DNA of 64,000 nucleotides, taken from Parapedobacter sp051400755 (GTDB taxonomy: Bacteria; Bacteroidota; Bacteroidia; Sphingobacteriales; Sphingobacteriaceae). The notes below the pieces were generated by a model. The model ran no database searches and was not told the DNA's origin. It saw only the letters and a program-made list of their open reading frames with translations. This document shows, piece after piece, positions 27,429 to 36,047 of this stretch (position 1 is its first letter; every line of letters starts with the position of its first letter). The stretch lies in contig NZ_JBLFFL010000004.1 of NCBI RefSeq assembly GCF_051400755.1, positions 62,001 through 126,000 on the forward strand, given 5' to 3'. The translations under genes and the position numbers were made by a program.

Positions 27429-28127
27429 TTAATCAACGGTCAGCCGCACGGCGGGCGCATAGTTAAACTTCGCTTCCGGCACACTGATCACGGCCCCTAT
27501 GCGGAAGAAATACTGGTCTCCCGCTTTAAGCGCAGCCCGGTTTTCCGCGGCATCGATCTCCAAGGTAAACGTTTCGTCGTCCTCAACCGTCCTGCCGAGC
27601 TGCACTTCGTTGGCCACGGCCCGTATGGGCTCGCCTACGATCGGCTCTACGTGTGCATATAGCCCGATGCGGCTCACCACTTCCGGCACGGTCTGTTCAA
27701 GCCTAAAGGTCGCAACGATCTTCGTTCCTTCCTTCGTGATCGAAGCGTCCTTTACCCGGATATACGGCTGCACACGAAAATCAAGTTTCGTATCGCTGCC
27801 GATCTGGATTTCCTGCTCCTCCACCTGCACAAAATTGCGCTGGTCGGGTTGCACGGTATAGGTATTGGCAAACAGCAGGTTATTGGCATAGGTACCTTCA
27901 TTTTTCACACGCAGGTACTGCGGCTGTACGGGGTCATAGCCATGTTCAATGATTTTGATGGTTGTCCCCCTGATGATGTCTTGCTGCACCAGCTCATCGG
28001 TTTGCGCATCAATAATATTTCCAGAAAGCTGCGCCGATGGCGCATCATAATTATCCAATTCACAGCCGCTGGTCAATACAACGGTGGTTATCATGGCCAA
28101 AAACCGATTCATATTTATCTTCTTCAT
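27429..28127 (-). CDS. DUF3823 family lipoprotein
   Basis: The 232-residue product has a lipoprotein signal (FLAMITTVVLTSGC) followed at once by ELDNYDAPSAQLSGNIID, the start of DUF3823. The rest is beta-rich. Such proteins sit after SusD in polysaccharide-type loci and may be surface glycan-binding proteins (inference from position). It is 12 bases after susD and 10 bases before the next gene. Confidence 0.82.
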   Translation of the reverse strand: MKKINMNRFLAMITTVVLTSGCELDNYDAPSAQLSGNIIDAQTDELVQQDIIRGTTIKIIEHGYDPVQPQYLRVKNEGTYANNLLFANTYTVQPDQRNFVQVEEQEIQIGSDTKLDFRVQPYIRVKDASITKEGTKIVATFRLEQTVPEVVSRIGLYAHVEPIVGEPIRAVANEVQLGRTVEDDETFTLEIDAAENRAALKAGDQYFFRIGAVISVPEAKFNYAPAVRLTVD

Positions 28128-28139
28128 ATTCTTTACTGC

Positions 28140-30032
28140 TTAGTATTGCGGATTCTGAACTAATCCATTGGCGCCAACTCCCGGAATATGCACGTAGTAA
28201 AAATTCGTTGGAAATGTCAGTGGATTTTCTCTGGATAGATTCTTCCGGATAAAGATGTATTTCGCCGGACTGACACGGAGATCCAGTACGGGCACCAACG
28301 CCTTGCGGATGGTATTGTTGAATTTCTCGTGGTACTCCCGCCTACGGATCAAGTCCCAATACCGTTTATTTTCGAATGCCAGTTCAACCCGGCGTTCACG
28401 CAATACATTTTCCAGTGTCAAGTCGATGTCTACCGTATGGCCACCCCGACGTCTGATCGCATTGATGGCATTTTTGGCTTTCACTTGGGCGTCATTAGCG
28501 GTATAATTGCTTTCCAGGACCGCTTCCGCATAATTCAGCAAGATTTCCGCATAGCGGAATTCAATCCAATCGGTTGTCGAATATGTCAGATTGGGTGGCA
28601 CAGGATTTGGCGATAGAAATTTCTTGAAGCTGAATCCCGTGCGCGTCATATTTCCCAAGTACACCTCAAATCCCGAGTAGTTGGTCCAATCCGCCGCGCC
28701 ATACGTATAGTAGGTCACACCATTGACCACTGTCGATTCTTTGGTTTCAATTTTCGGCGTTCCATCGGGCAGGATATATCCCCCTTGGATGACGATCGTT
28801 TTCCCTTTCCACTCCGTACCCGGCAGCACCACTGTCGCCCATAGCCGGGCGTCCTTGTCTTTAAAGATATCATAAGGCGTATCAAACCGCAGGTAGGTTT
28901 TATTGGGATTAAACCCGTTATAATCATTTACATTGCCATCTGCGGTAGTCACTATTGGTGCACGCTGCCCCGGATTGCTGTAACGTTCAAACAGGTCCAC
29001 AAAATCGAGTGTGGGATTCATCCTACCCGGATGCGGTGCGCCGTCAGATGTCTGGTTCGGGTTGAACCAAAAATCATAACTATGTCCCGATGACCCCGGG
29101 TTGGTATACCCCTTGGTAAACAGCACTTCACTGACTGCGCCATTGGGGTTCTGGAACAACTCCATGTAATTAGCAGTCGCCTCTTCTGTCGAGCCCGGCG
29201 TTGGCTTGTGCAGCGCAAACCCGCCCTCTTCCATGATGGTTTGCGACGCTTCGATGCATACTTCATAGTAATGACCGGCCAGCGAGGCATCCAGTCCGAC
29301 CAGCCCCTGTGATACAGCGGCACCGGAAAGCGGTGCCTTTGACCAGTATTTAGCCAGTGATGCGGCATGGAGGGCTGCCCGCGATTTCAGCGCATAAGCA
29401 ACCCATTTCGTCGCTCTTCTATTATCCGCCGTTCTTGAAGGGGGTAAGTGATCAATCGCAGCGTCGCATTCAGCCAGCACAAAATCCCAGGTTTCCTTTT
29501 CCGTACTCCTGGGCACCTTCAGGCTTTCCACATCGGGCGTATATTGCTGTACGCTTGTAATCAACGGAACACCGCCATACCGTTTCACCAGTGCAAAATA
29601 AGTGTACGCCCGCAGGAAGTGCCCTTCGCTAAGGAGTGTGGCTTTATCGTCGTCATTTAGTGAGGTCACCGTAGGGATGGTTTCCAATAGCAGATTGATA
29701 TCCCGGATCAACTTATACCCCGGGTCCCACCATTGGAAGTTACCACCGCCATCCAGCAAATGGCTGAATTCCGAGTTTGCCGCATCATCGGTTTGCGTAG
29801 CCGGTGCGATACCCGCCGTATTCTGATTGGCCGTATTGAAACCCAACCGCCCAAATGAAAAATCTTCGATCGGCAACTGTCCATACAGATTGGCCAGGTA
29901 TACCCTTACCCCCTCCGGCGTCGCAAACAGACTTTCGCTATCCAGTTTATCCAATGGTTTCAGATCCAGCACGTTCCTGCAGCCCGACACCAACACGAAT
30001 AAAACCACTAATTTAAAAATGCTCGCTTTCAT
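28140..30032 (-). CDS. SusD/RagB-family nutrient-binding lipoprotein
   Basis: The 630-residue lipoprotein (VLVSGCRNVLDLKPLDKL) has the SusD fold. The N-terminal TPR-like part includes GHFLRAYTYFALVKRYGGVPLI, typical of the family, and the C-terminal RagB part includes LRERRVELAFENKRYWDLIRR. SusD caps the SusC pore and binds the ligand at the cell surface. It follows susC by 11 bases. Confidence 0.95.
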   Translation of the reverse strand: MKASIFKLVVLFVLVSGCRNVLDLKPLDKLDSESLFATPEGVRVYLANLYGQLPIEDFSFGRLGFNTANQNTAGIAPATQTDDAANSEFSHLLDGGGNFQWWDPGYKLIRDINLLLETIPTVTSLNDDDKATLLSEGHFLRAYTYFALVKRYGGVPLITSVQQYTPDVESLKVPRSTEKETWDFVLAECDAAIDHLPPSRTADNRRATKWVAYALKSRAALHAASLAKYWSKAPLSGAAVSQGLVGLDASLAGHYYEVCIEASQTIMEEGGFALHKPTPGSTEEATANYMELFQNPNGAVSEVLFTKGYTNPGSSGHSYDFWFNPNQTSDGAPHPGRMNPTLDFVDLFERYSNPGQRAPIVTTADGNVNDYNGFNPNKTYLRFDTPYDIFKDKDARLWATVVLPGTEWKGKTIVIQGGYILPDGTPKIETKESTVVNGVTYYTYGAADWTNYSGFEVYLGNMTRTGFSFKKFLSPNPVPPNLTYSTTDWIEFRYAEILLNYAEAVLESNYTANDAQVKAKNAINAIRRRGGHTVDIDLTLENVLRERRVELAFENKRYWDLIRRREYHEKFNNTIRKALVPVLDLRVSPAKYIFIRKNLSRENPLTFPTNFYYVHIPGVGANGLVQNPQY

Positions 30033-30043
30033 CTTACCGCAAA

Positions 30044-33000
30044 TTAAAAAGTCAAGTTGACTCCTAGATTAAAACTCCTGCTCAATGGATATACCCAACC
30101 CGTGTTGAGGGCCCCCTCAATCCGTTCCGGATCGAACGATTTTACAAACGGATCCGTAATCGTCCACAGGTTATACCCGTTTGCATAGACCCGTATCCCC
30201 TGCAATCCGATCCGTTGCAGCACTTGCCGGTTGATGGAATAGCCCAGTTCGAGGCTCTTCAACCGGAGGTACGACGCATCCCGGCGCCACACCGAGCTCT
30301 CATTATACATCGCCCCGATATCGGATATCCGGCGCGTGGCGGGCCATTCTCCCGGTATCCACTCACTGTCCGGATTATAGGGGTCTGATAGGTGCCAGCG
30401 ATCGTAGAAATAAGCCGGCAGATTGCCATCCCCCCAAAACGTTTCCGCATAGGCGTGCGTAAACCGTACCGAGTAGTTGCCAGACCCCTGCCACAGCATA
30501 TTGAAATCAAACCCTTTCCAGTTAGCGCTCAGCGTAAGCCCATAGAACATCTTCGGATTGCCGCCCCAGGCGAGCGGCAGCGTATCCTCCCCATCGATTA
30601 TCCCATCACCATTCGCATCGCGGTACTGAAAATCACCGACCATTTCGCGGCTGTTTCCCAGTTCGCCATTTTGGATAGGCGCATACAATACCTCATCGTC
30701 CGATTGGAACTGCCCGATTTTGTCATACATCCACACCACGTCGCTCCATCGGCCCGCCTGTCCATTGCGCCACCTGTCCATGCTGTTGACAAACGGTCCC
30801 CGCTCCACATATACGTTCATGGTCCGCGCAAAGTTGAAATTCCCGTTGATGTTGAAGCGGAAGTCACCGATGGCCTGCGCATAGCCAAACGAAAATTCCA
30901 GTCCGCGCACCCGATCGCTGTTCAGGTTTTCCTGCGGAAGGCTTCCGCCGAACGTATTGGGTAGGGATACGTTGCGGATGGCCAGCAATCCCGTGCGGTC
31001 CCGCTGGTACACATCAAACTCCAGGTTCAGCTGGCCGTCAAAAAGACCAAGGTCGATACCGATATCCTTGATGTTCGATTCGAACCACGTCAGCTGTTCA
31101 TTCACGATGCCCGGTGCGGCAACGCCCGACACATAGCTGCCATTCGAAAACTCATACCCGCCGCCACCGATTGTAGAGAAACCCGGTACGTATTGGAATG
31201 GATTGCCCGCATCTTCGCCCACCAACCCATACGATCCGCGCAATTTCAAATTCGAGACAAACGGCACGTTATCCTTGAAAAACGGTTCTTCTGAAATCCG
31301 CCATCCCGCTGACACAACGGGGAATAGCCCCCAGCGCCGGTCAGGGTGATAACGGTATGAACCGTCATACCTGGCGGCCAGTTCCAACAGGTATTTCCCT
31401 ACGTAATCATACGTAAACCGTCCGATGACCGACCGGTTGCCCCATTGGCTTTCCATGCCACTGGTGCGCTGATTGTTTTGGTCGCCCATGTCAATCTGGT
31501 CATTCGTGAAGAACTGAAATTCCCGCGAAAGGCCCGATGAACGGGTCCAGCCGTTGCGTTCTTCATACACGACGGTCGCCCCCAGGTTGTGGCGCTCGAC
31601 CAGCACCTTGTTGTAGATCAGGTGCGCTTGCAGGCTAATGCGGTTCATGTCCGAATAGCCATTACCCAACACCGTGGGGTGCCGCAGGGTTGCCGCGTTG
31701 TATTGATCGGCAGCCGCGTCGTACGCATACAGCTTATAACTTTTGGTGAGCGCTTTGTTCAAGTAATTGTTTCCATCGTAAGAAGCCAGACCCTTCACCT
31801 GTAGCCCCGGCACGAAAGGGACCTTATACGTCAGCGTCACGGCCGACTGAAATGCTTTGTTGACATCCTGCGTATACCCCGAAATAGTGGGGTCAGAAAT
31901 CGCCACCGGGTTGGAGCTCTGCCCATCCGTGATGTGTGTAGGATAGTCCAGATTACCGTTCAAATACGGTTTGTTGGTCGGCAAGGCCGATATCGTGCCA
32001 CGGATGATGTCAAAGATGCTGTACCCCGCACCATCTTTCCGGTCATACCTACCCGACAGTTCAACGGTCGCGGTCAAGTTATCCGTTAAGTTAGCGGTCA
32101 GGTTGGTGCGAAAGGTATACCGGTCGTAATTGATCGCGTCCGATTGGAGCAATCCATTTTCCCTCAAAAATCCGAAGCTGGAGAAATAATTTATGTTGTC
32201 AGACCCGCCCTGTGCAGACAGCGTATGCTGCTGTTGGCCCGCCCAGGGCTTCATGGTTTCATCATACCAGTTGGTGCTTTCGTATCCTGGAAGCCCTTGC
32301 TGGTACTTTTCAAGTTCCTCCCTTGAAATATAGGGCGCAAGTCCGGCATTGATGGCCGCATCATTCCGCATTTCCATCCATTGCGCGGCATTGGCAATCT
32401 CGGGCATCTCCGTCGGCGACTGCGTGCCTACCACCACATTATATAGAAACTGTGCTTTGCCTTTCTTTCCTTTTTTCGTCGTCACGATGATCACCCCATT
32501 GGCGGCGTTTACACCGTAAATAGCCGCCGACGCATCTTTTAGCACCGAAATGCTTTCGATATCTTCTGGATTCAATCGCTGAAACTCATTCCCCCCGTCC
32601 CGCACAATGCCATCGATCACATAAAGCGGCGACCCAAAGCCGCGGATATTGATCATCGCATCGAAATCGCCGGGGCCACCCGTATTCTGGCGGATCTGCA
32701 GTCCCGGCACCTTTCCCTGTAGTTTTTGCGCAAGGCTGGAGTGGGTCGTCGTTTGGATCTCTGCCGCCTGAATGGTACTGATCGCACCTGTCAGATTTGC
32801 CCTTTTCTGCGTACCATAACCCACCACTACGATTTCATCCAGCTGATTGTCCAACGGCAACAGTTCAACGTCGATCCGCGTTCTACCATTGACTCCAATT
32901 CGCTGTGACACATAGCCCACGAACGAAAAAACCAACGTATCATTCACATCCACCGAGATGGAGTAGCGCCCATTGTCGTCGGTAGAAGCACCCCGCGTAA

Positions 33001-33199
33001 GCGCCGCCACAGCGGAGACCGATACACCGGCCAGCGGTTCGCCGCCGGATCGTACCATTCCGGTCACGACGATCGGTTCCTGTCGCCGGCTTTTTGCATA
33101 TTCCGAAGCCATCACTTGGTTGACTAAGAAAACGCACCCCAAGAGCACCAAAATACCTTTAGTGATCGATTGGGTAATTGGTTTTATTGCCTTGTTCAT
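30044..33199 (-). CDS. SusC/RagA-family TonB-dependent receptor
   Basis: This 1051-residue outer-membrane receptor has a signal peptide, a carboxypeptidase-regulatory-like domain (about residues 43-115, VTGMVRSGGEPLAGVSV) and a plug with LDEIVVVGYGTQKRANLTGAIS and SISVLKDASAAIYGVNAANGVIIVTTKKGK. The long 22-strand barrel ends in the aromatic F expected for outer-membrane insertion (FNLGVNLTF). It should import the ligand bound by the adjacent SusD. Its promoter carries the GntR-type operator. Confidence 0.96.
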   Translation of the reverse strand: MNKAIKPITQSITKGILVLLGCVFLVNQVMASEYAKSRRQEPIVVTGMVRSGGEPLAGVSVSAVAALTRGASTDDNGRYSISVDVNDTLVFSFVGYVSQRIGVNGRTRIDVELLPLDNQLDEIVVVGYGTQKRANLTGAISTIQAAEIQTTTHSSLAQKLQGKVPGLQIRQNTGGPGDFDAMINIRGFGSPLYVIDGIVRDGGNEFQRLNPEDIESISVLKDASAAIYGVNAANGVIIVTTKKGKKGKAQFLYNVVVGTQSPTEMPEIANAAQWMEMRNDAAINAGLAPYISREELEKYQQGLPGYESTNWYDETMKPWAGQQQHTLSAQGGSDNINYFSSFGFLRENGLLQSDAINYDRYTFRTNLTANLTDNLTATVELSGRYDRKDGAGYSIFDIIRGTISALPTNKPYLNGNLDYPTHITDGQSSNPVAISDPTISGYTQDVNKAFQSAVTLTYKVPFVPGLQVKGLASYDGNNYLNKALTKSYKLYAYDAAADQYNAATLRHPTVLGNGYSDMNRISLQAHLIYNKVLVERHNLGATVVYEERNGWTRSSGLSREFQFFTNDQIDMGDQNNQRTSGMESQWGNRSVIGRFTYDYVGKYLLELAARYDGSYRYHPDRRWGLFPVVSAGWRISEEPFFKDNVPFVSNLKLRGSYGLVGEDAGNPFQYVPGFSTIGGGGYEFSNGSYVSGVAAPGIVNEQLTWFESNIKDIGIDLGLFDGQLNLEFDVYQRDRTGLLAIRNVSLPNTFGGSLPQENLNSDRVRGLEFSFGYAQAIGDFRFNINGNFNFARTMNVYVERGPFVNSMDRWRNGQAGRWSDVVWMYDKIGQFQSDDEVLYAPIQNGELGNSREMVGDFQYRDANGDGIIDGEDTLPLAWGGNPKMFYGLTLSANWKGFDFNMLWQGSGNYSVRFTHAYAETFWGDGNLPAYFYDRWHLSDPYNPDSEWIPGEWPATRRISDIGAMYNESSVWRRDASYLRLKSLELGYSINRQVLQRIGLQGIRVYANGYNLWTITDPFVKSFDPERIEGALNTGWVYPLSRSFNLGVNLTF

Positions 33200-33425
33200 C
33201 TTGGTTAGTGTATATCAAATCAGTTCATATTGGTCGTCTTGTAGCACGCGGTCTACTGCTTCGGTTTATCCCCCATTGCCGGCTCCAGCAGACCGCACCC
33301 GCAATAACGCCTTTTCGGTCGGTATACATACAACCAAAAAAAAGCAGGCCGACAATCACGCTTATCACATACGTTTGCATACGTGTATTGACAGGTTTAA
33401 AAAATTGGCTTTTCTAACTCAAAAA

Positions 33426-33455
33426 CAAATATACAAATCAAACTTGTATATACAA
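33426..33455 (-). promoter_or_regulatory. susC promoter
   Basis: On the minus strand TTG (33453-33455) and TATATTTG (33426-33433) are 19 bases apart. The -33 TTG is part of the operator palindrome at 33443-33456, so a bound regulator would block RNA polymerase. Confidence 0.65.
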
Positions 33456-33456
33456 G
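33443..33456. promoter_or_regulatory. Operator palindrome CTTGTATATACAAG at susC promoter
   Basis: The 14-bp palindrome is perfect and identical to the core of the site at 23653-23668. It overlaps the -33 element of susC. Confidence 0.8.
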
Positions 33457-33578
33457 AAAAAAACAAATAAATATCGCAAACAACAGCTACTGCCTTCTAT
33501 AAAATGCATTTAAAATATTTATAAATAGCATTTTACATAAATTAAAACATCAAAAAACTACATCTTAAATTTACCTTA

Positions 33579-33592
33579 TTTGTATATACAAG
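33579..33592. promoter_or_regulatory. Operator-like palindrome TTTGTATATACAAG
   Basis: Thirteen of 14 bases match the operator, with a perfect 12-bp core TTGTATATACAA. It lies midway between susC and gntR. Confidence 0.7.
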
Positions 33593-33652
33593 TAATGCAG
33601 CAACATACTAGCATTTTCTAAAATCAGGGAAATGGGCACCAGCACCGGGACG

Positions 33653-33666
33653 CTTGTATACACAAC
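33653..33666. promoter_or_regulatory. Degenerate operator CTTGTATACACAAC near gntR
   Basis: Twelve of 14 bases match the operator. It sits 14 bases upstream of the gntR -7 element, consistent with autoregulation. Confidence 0.5.
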
Positions 33667-33680
33667 ATCGATAATTTAGT

Positions 33681-33688
33681 TAAATTTG
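33681..33688 (+). promoter_or_regulatory. -7 element (TAAATTTG) of gntR
   Basis: TAAATTTG matches TAnnTTTG exactly. A TTG at 33654-33656, inside the degenerate operator, is 24 bases upstream, slightly longer than usual spacing. Confidence 0.55.
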
Positions 33689-33709
33689 CTCCTGCTGATG
33701 CAACCGCTT

Positions 33710-34426
33710 ATGGCTAAAGAACCGAATACCCCCATCTACAAAACCTTGATCAGTGATCTAAAAAAGCAGATCGACGAGGCCTACTACAAAAAGGGAGACC
33801 TCTTACCTTCAGAAAATGAGTTGTGCAAGACCTATAATACAACCCGCCCGACGGTGCGTCAAGCACTCAGCGAATTGATCAGGATGGGATATATCGTACG
33901 TCATCACGGCAAAGGGAGTATCGTATCCGAACCGAAGAACGGGCTGGGCATTCTATCCATCAAAGGATCCACTGCAGGTGTGGGCAAAAAGAATCTCCGT
34001 ACGCAGATATTGGTCAAAGCGCATAAAATCCCCTGGCCATCCGATTTTCCATATGAACTATCCTCGGTACAACAAGAAGCAGGTTGCCTCTATCTATCGC
34101 GCCTACGGCATGTCAATGGATTGCCCACCTTATACGAAGAGACGTACATTACCGATATCGACCTGCCCCGCTTTTCGATGCACAATCTTGAGAAAAATTC
34201 CCTTTTTGAAACACTAAATAAATACCACCATGTAGAAATCAAGGAAGGGGAGCAGAAGATATGGGCCATTTCAGCCGACCAGACGCTATCTGAATTGCTT
34301 ACTGTCCGCCCGGGAAGCCCCATCCTCCACATGAAGCGCAGCATGCATACCAACAGGCCCAACCTGGTCATCTATTCATTGCTCTATTGCAACACTGAAG
34401 AGTATTTTATTCAGGATTATTTCTAG
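33710..34426 (+). CDS. GntR-family regulator with UTRA domain
   Basis: The 238-residue protein has an N-terminal winged helix (YKKGDLLPSENELCKTYNTT then RPTVRQALSELIRMGYIVRHHGKGSIV) and a C-terminal UTRA ligand-binding domain (about residues 80-235, GCLYLSRLRHVNGLPTLYEETYI). This is the HutC-like class that senses small sugars or metabolites. It is divergent from the susC operon and is the probable ligand of the CTTGTATATACAAG sites. ATG 33698 is an alternative start four codons upstream. Confidence 0.93.
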   Translation: MAKEPNTPIYKTLISDLKKQIDEAYYKKGDLLPSENELCKTYNTTRPTVRQALSELIRMGYIVRHHGKGSIVSEPKNGLGILSIKGSTAGVGKKNLRTQILVKAHKIPWPSDFPYELSSVQQEAGCLYLSRLRHVNGLPTLYEETYITDIDLPRFSMHNLEKNSLFETLNKYHHVEIKEGEQKIWAISADQTLSELLTVRPGSPILHMKRSMHTNRPNLVIYSLLYCNTEEYFIQDYF

Positions 34427-34502
34427 TACGCTGTCCTTTCATCGGACTCCTGCCTTTGAATGCTCAATACACAGCAATCCCATGGTATTCCAGAATCGAC
34501 CA

Positions 34503-35795
34503 TTACCGGTTATATGGATATTCATGTATCCAGCGGAATTTCGTGCCGATCAGGCGAAAGCTATCCAGGTCACGCCTCCGGAGGCGCACCGTCACCGACT
34601 CGCGCTGCCACACGCCGTGCAGGAGCAGTGCATCCGGGGTTTCCTCATAGTGGAGAATCCCCTTGTCCGACTCGTTGCCCTGCGGCGTGGTGAGCGTCAA
34701 CGTCTTTGCAGCGGTATCCACGCGCGCATTGAAATACCGCATCGAGTCATTCATCATCTTCACGTGCACATAATCCGGACGATCCAAAAGCAACTGCCGC
34801 CAGCGGACATCATCCGTGGTCAGCGGGGGCAATGTATCGCCTCCTAACACAAATAATTCGGTGTCGTAGATGCCGTACAACGGGGATTTCGGTCGTCTAT
34901 CGCCATATAGCTTCATCGACCGCACGCTGCTGAGCGTCTGACCGATGACCACCATGGCGATAAATCCCACCTTCACGAACACCCCGGCGATCCGCATCCA
35001 TCGCTTGCGCGGGCGGTAGCGCATGTCTGGCGCTGCCTCGGTGGCTTTATTCAGCACCAGCACCCGCAAGAGGCGGTCGCCGTCGCCGAGCAGCAGGAAC
35101 ACCGCCATCACCAACAGCTGCGTCGAATAGAGCTTCACCGGGATGTGGAAGCAGAAATTCATCACCGCCACGTTGAGCATCACGGCCGCAACGAGCAGCG
35201 CCCCCAATGTGGTGGTGCGCCTGAAGAAGAGCAGCAAGCCACCGATCACCTCTGTCAAGCCGGTAAACATACTGAAGGCACTGGAATATCCCACATAAGA
35301 CCAAGCCAGCCCCATGGGCGATTTATCACCGAATGGCTGCACCAGCTGCCACAAACTCGGCGAGGGCATCTGCAGGTGAAATACCTTGCTCGTCCCATAG
35401 GACATCATGATCATGGCCAGGTAGTAGCGCACCAGCACCCTGAGCCAGTCGTGCAGGCGGTTGTATTCACGTCGGCGGCGGTCTACCGCGCTCCACACCA
35501 CGGTAGCCAGCAGCGACAGCACCGCCACCATCAGGAGAAACACGAAGTCATAGGTCTTGTCGCCGCTGCCGCCCCGGAATAACGTGATGGGCTCCGGCAG
35601 GTGCAGCACGTGCTCACCTACCCACACCGCCACGGCCTGACACCCTTTGGCGTACCATTGCATCAGCGATGATACCAACGGGATCATCGTCAGCGGAAAC
35701 GGGAAAATAAACAATACGAATACTACGGCGAAGTATCGGAATGCCAGCAGTTGCAGAAAGGTCCAGGGTTTCGGGCCATCGGTCAGTCGTTCCAT
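34503..35795 (-). CDS. DoxX-like polytopic membrane protein
   Basis: The 430-residue protein has about seven to eight membrane segments, the middle ones resembling DoxX (YLAMIMMSYGTSKVFHLQMP, GLTEVIGGLLLFFRRTTTLG). A C-terminal soluble part of about 130 residues follows the last helix (KGILHYEETPDALLLHGVWQ). The function of this large DoxX-like group is unknown. It converges on gntR with 76 bases between the genes. Confidence 0.78.
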   Translation of the reverse strand: MERLTDGPKPWTFLQLLAFRYFAVVFVLFIFPFPLTMIPLVSSLMQWYAKGCQAVAVWVGEHVLHLPEPITLFRGGSGDKTYDFVFLLMVAVLSLLATVVWSAVDRRRREYNRLHDWLRVLVRYYLAMIMMSYGTSKVFHLQMPSPSLWQLVQPFGDKSPMGLAWSYVGYSSAFSMFTGLTEVIGGLLLFFRRTTTLGALLVAAVMLNVAVMNFCFHIPVKLYSTQLLVMAVFLLLGDGDRLLRVLVLNKATEAAPDMRYRPRKRWMRIAGVFVKVGFIAMVVIGQTLSSVRSMKLYGDRRPKSPLYGIYDTELFVLGGDTLPPLTTDDVRWRQLLLDRPDYVHVKMMNDSMRYFNARVDTAAKTLTLTTPQGNESDKGILHYEETPDALLLHGVWQRESVTVRLRRRDLDSFRLIGTKFRWIHEYPYNR

Positions 35796-35915
35796 GGTAT
35801 CGGTGTTTAAGCAATGCCTAAGGTAGAAAAAATACTTGACTTGCGGACAGGCAAAGTAAATGCTTGCTTATCTCGGATTAATATGCTATTTTTAATCAAA
35901 AATTAATTTACGATC

Positions 35916-36029
35916 ATGGCAAAAGATAAAGGGGTCAAAGAAAACAACAAGAAGACTGCTGTAAAGAGCCTAAAGGAAAAAAGAGCAGACAAGAAGGTCA
36001 AACAGGCGGAGAAACAGCGGAAGGATTAG
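35916..36029 (+). CDS. Small highly basic protein, 37 residues
   Basis: An ATG at 35916 opens a 37-codon ORF ending at TAG. The product starts MAKDKGVKENNKKTAV and is almost entirely Lys, Glu, Ala, Arg and Gln. Similar short basic peptides are found in many Bacteroidota genomes, but I can give no function. It lies 18 bases before the metallophosphoesterase ATG. Confidence 0.6.
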   Translation: MAKDKGVKENNKKTAVKSLKEKRADKKVKQAEKQRKD

Positions 36030-36047
36030 CAGCTTTCGCATGCCTGT

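Larger units (their letters stand above)
33200..33709. other. Divergent control region between susC and gntR
   Basis: This AT-rich 510-base stretch holds no credible gene. It contains the susC promoter and operator, a leader of about 220 bases before the susC ATG, two further operator-like palindromes and the gntR promoter. Confidence 0.7.

Noticed and set aside
27849..28163. 104-codon plus-strand frame opposite the DUF3823 gene
   Set aside because: It is antisense to a well-supported lipoprotein gene in an operon and shows no own features.
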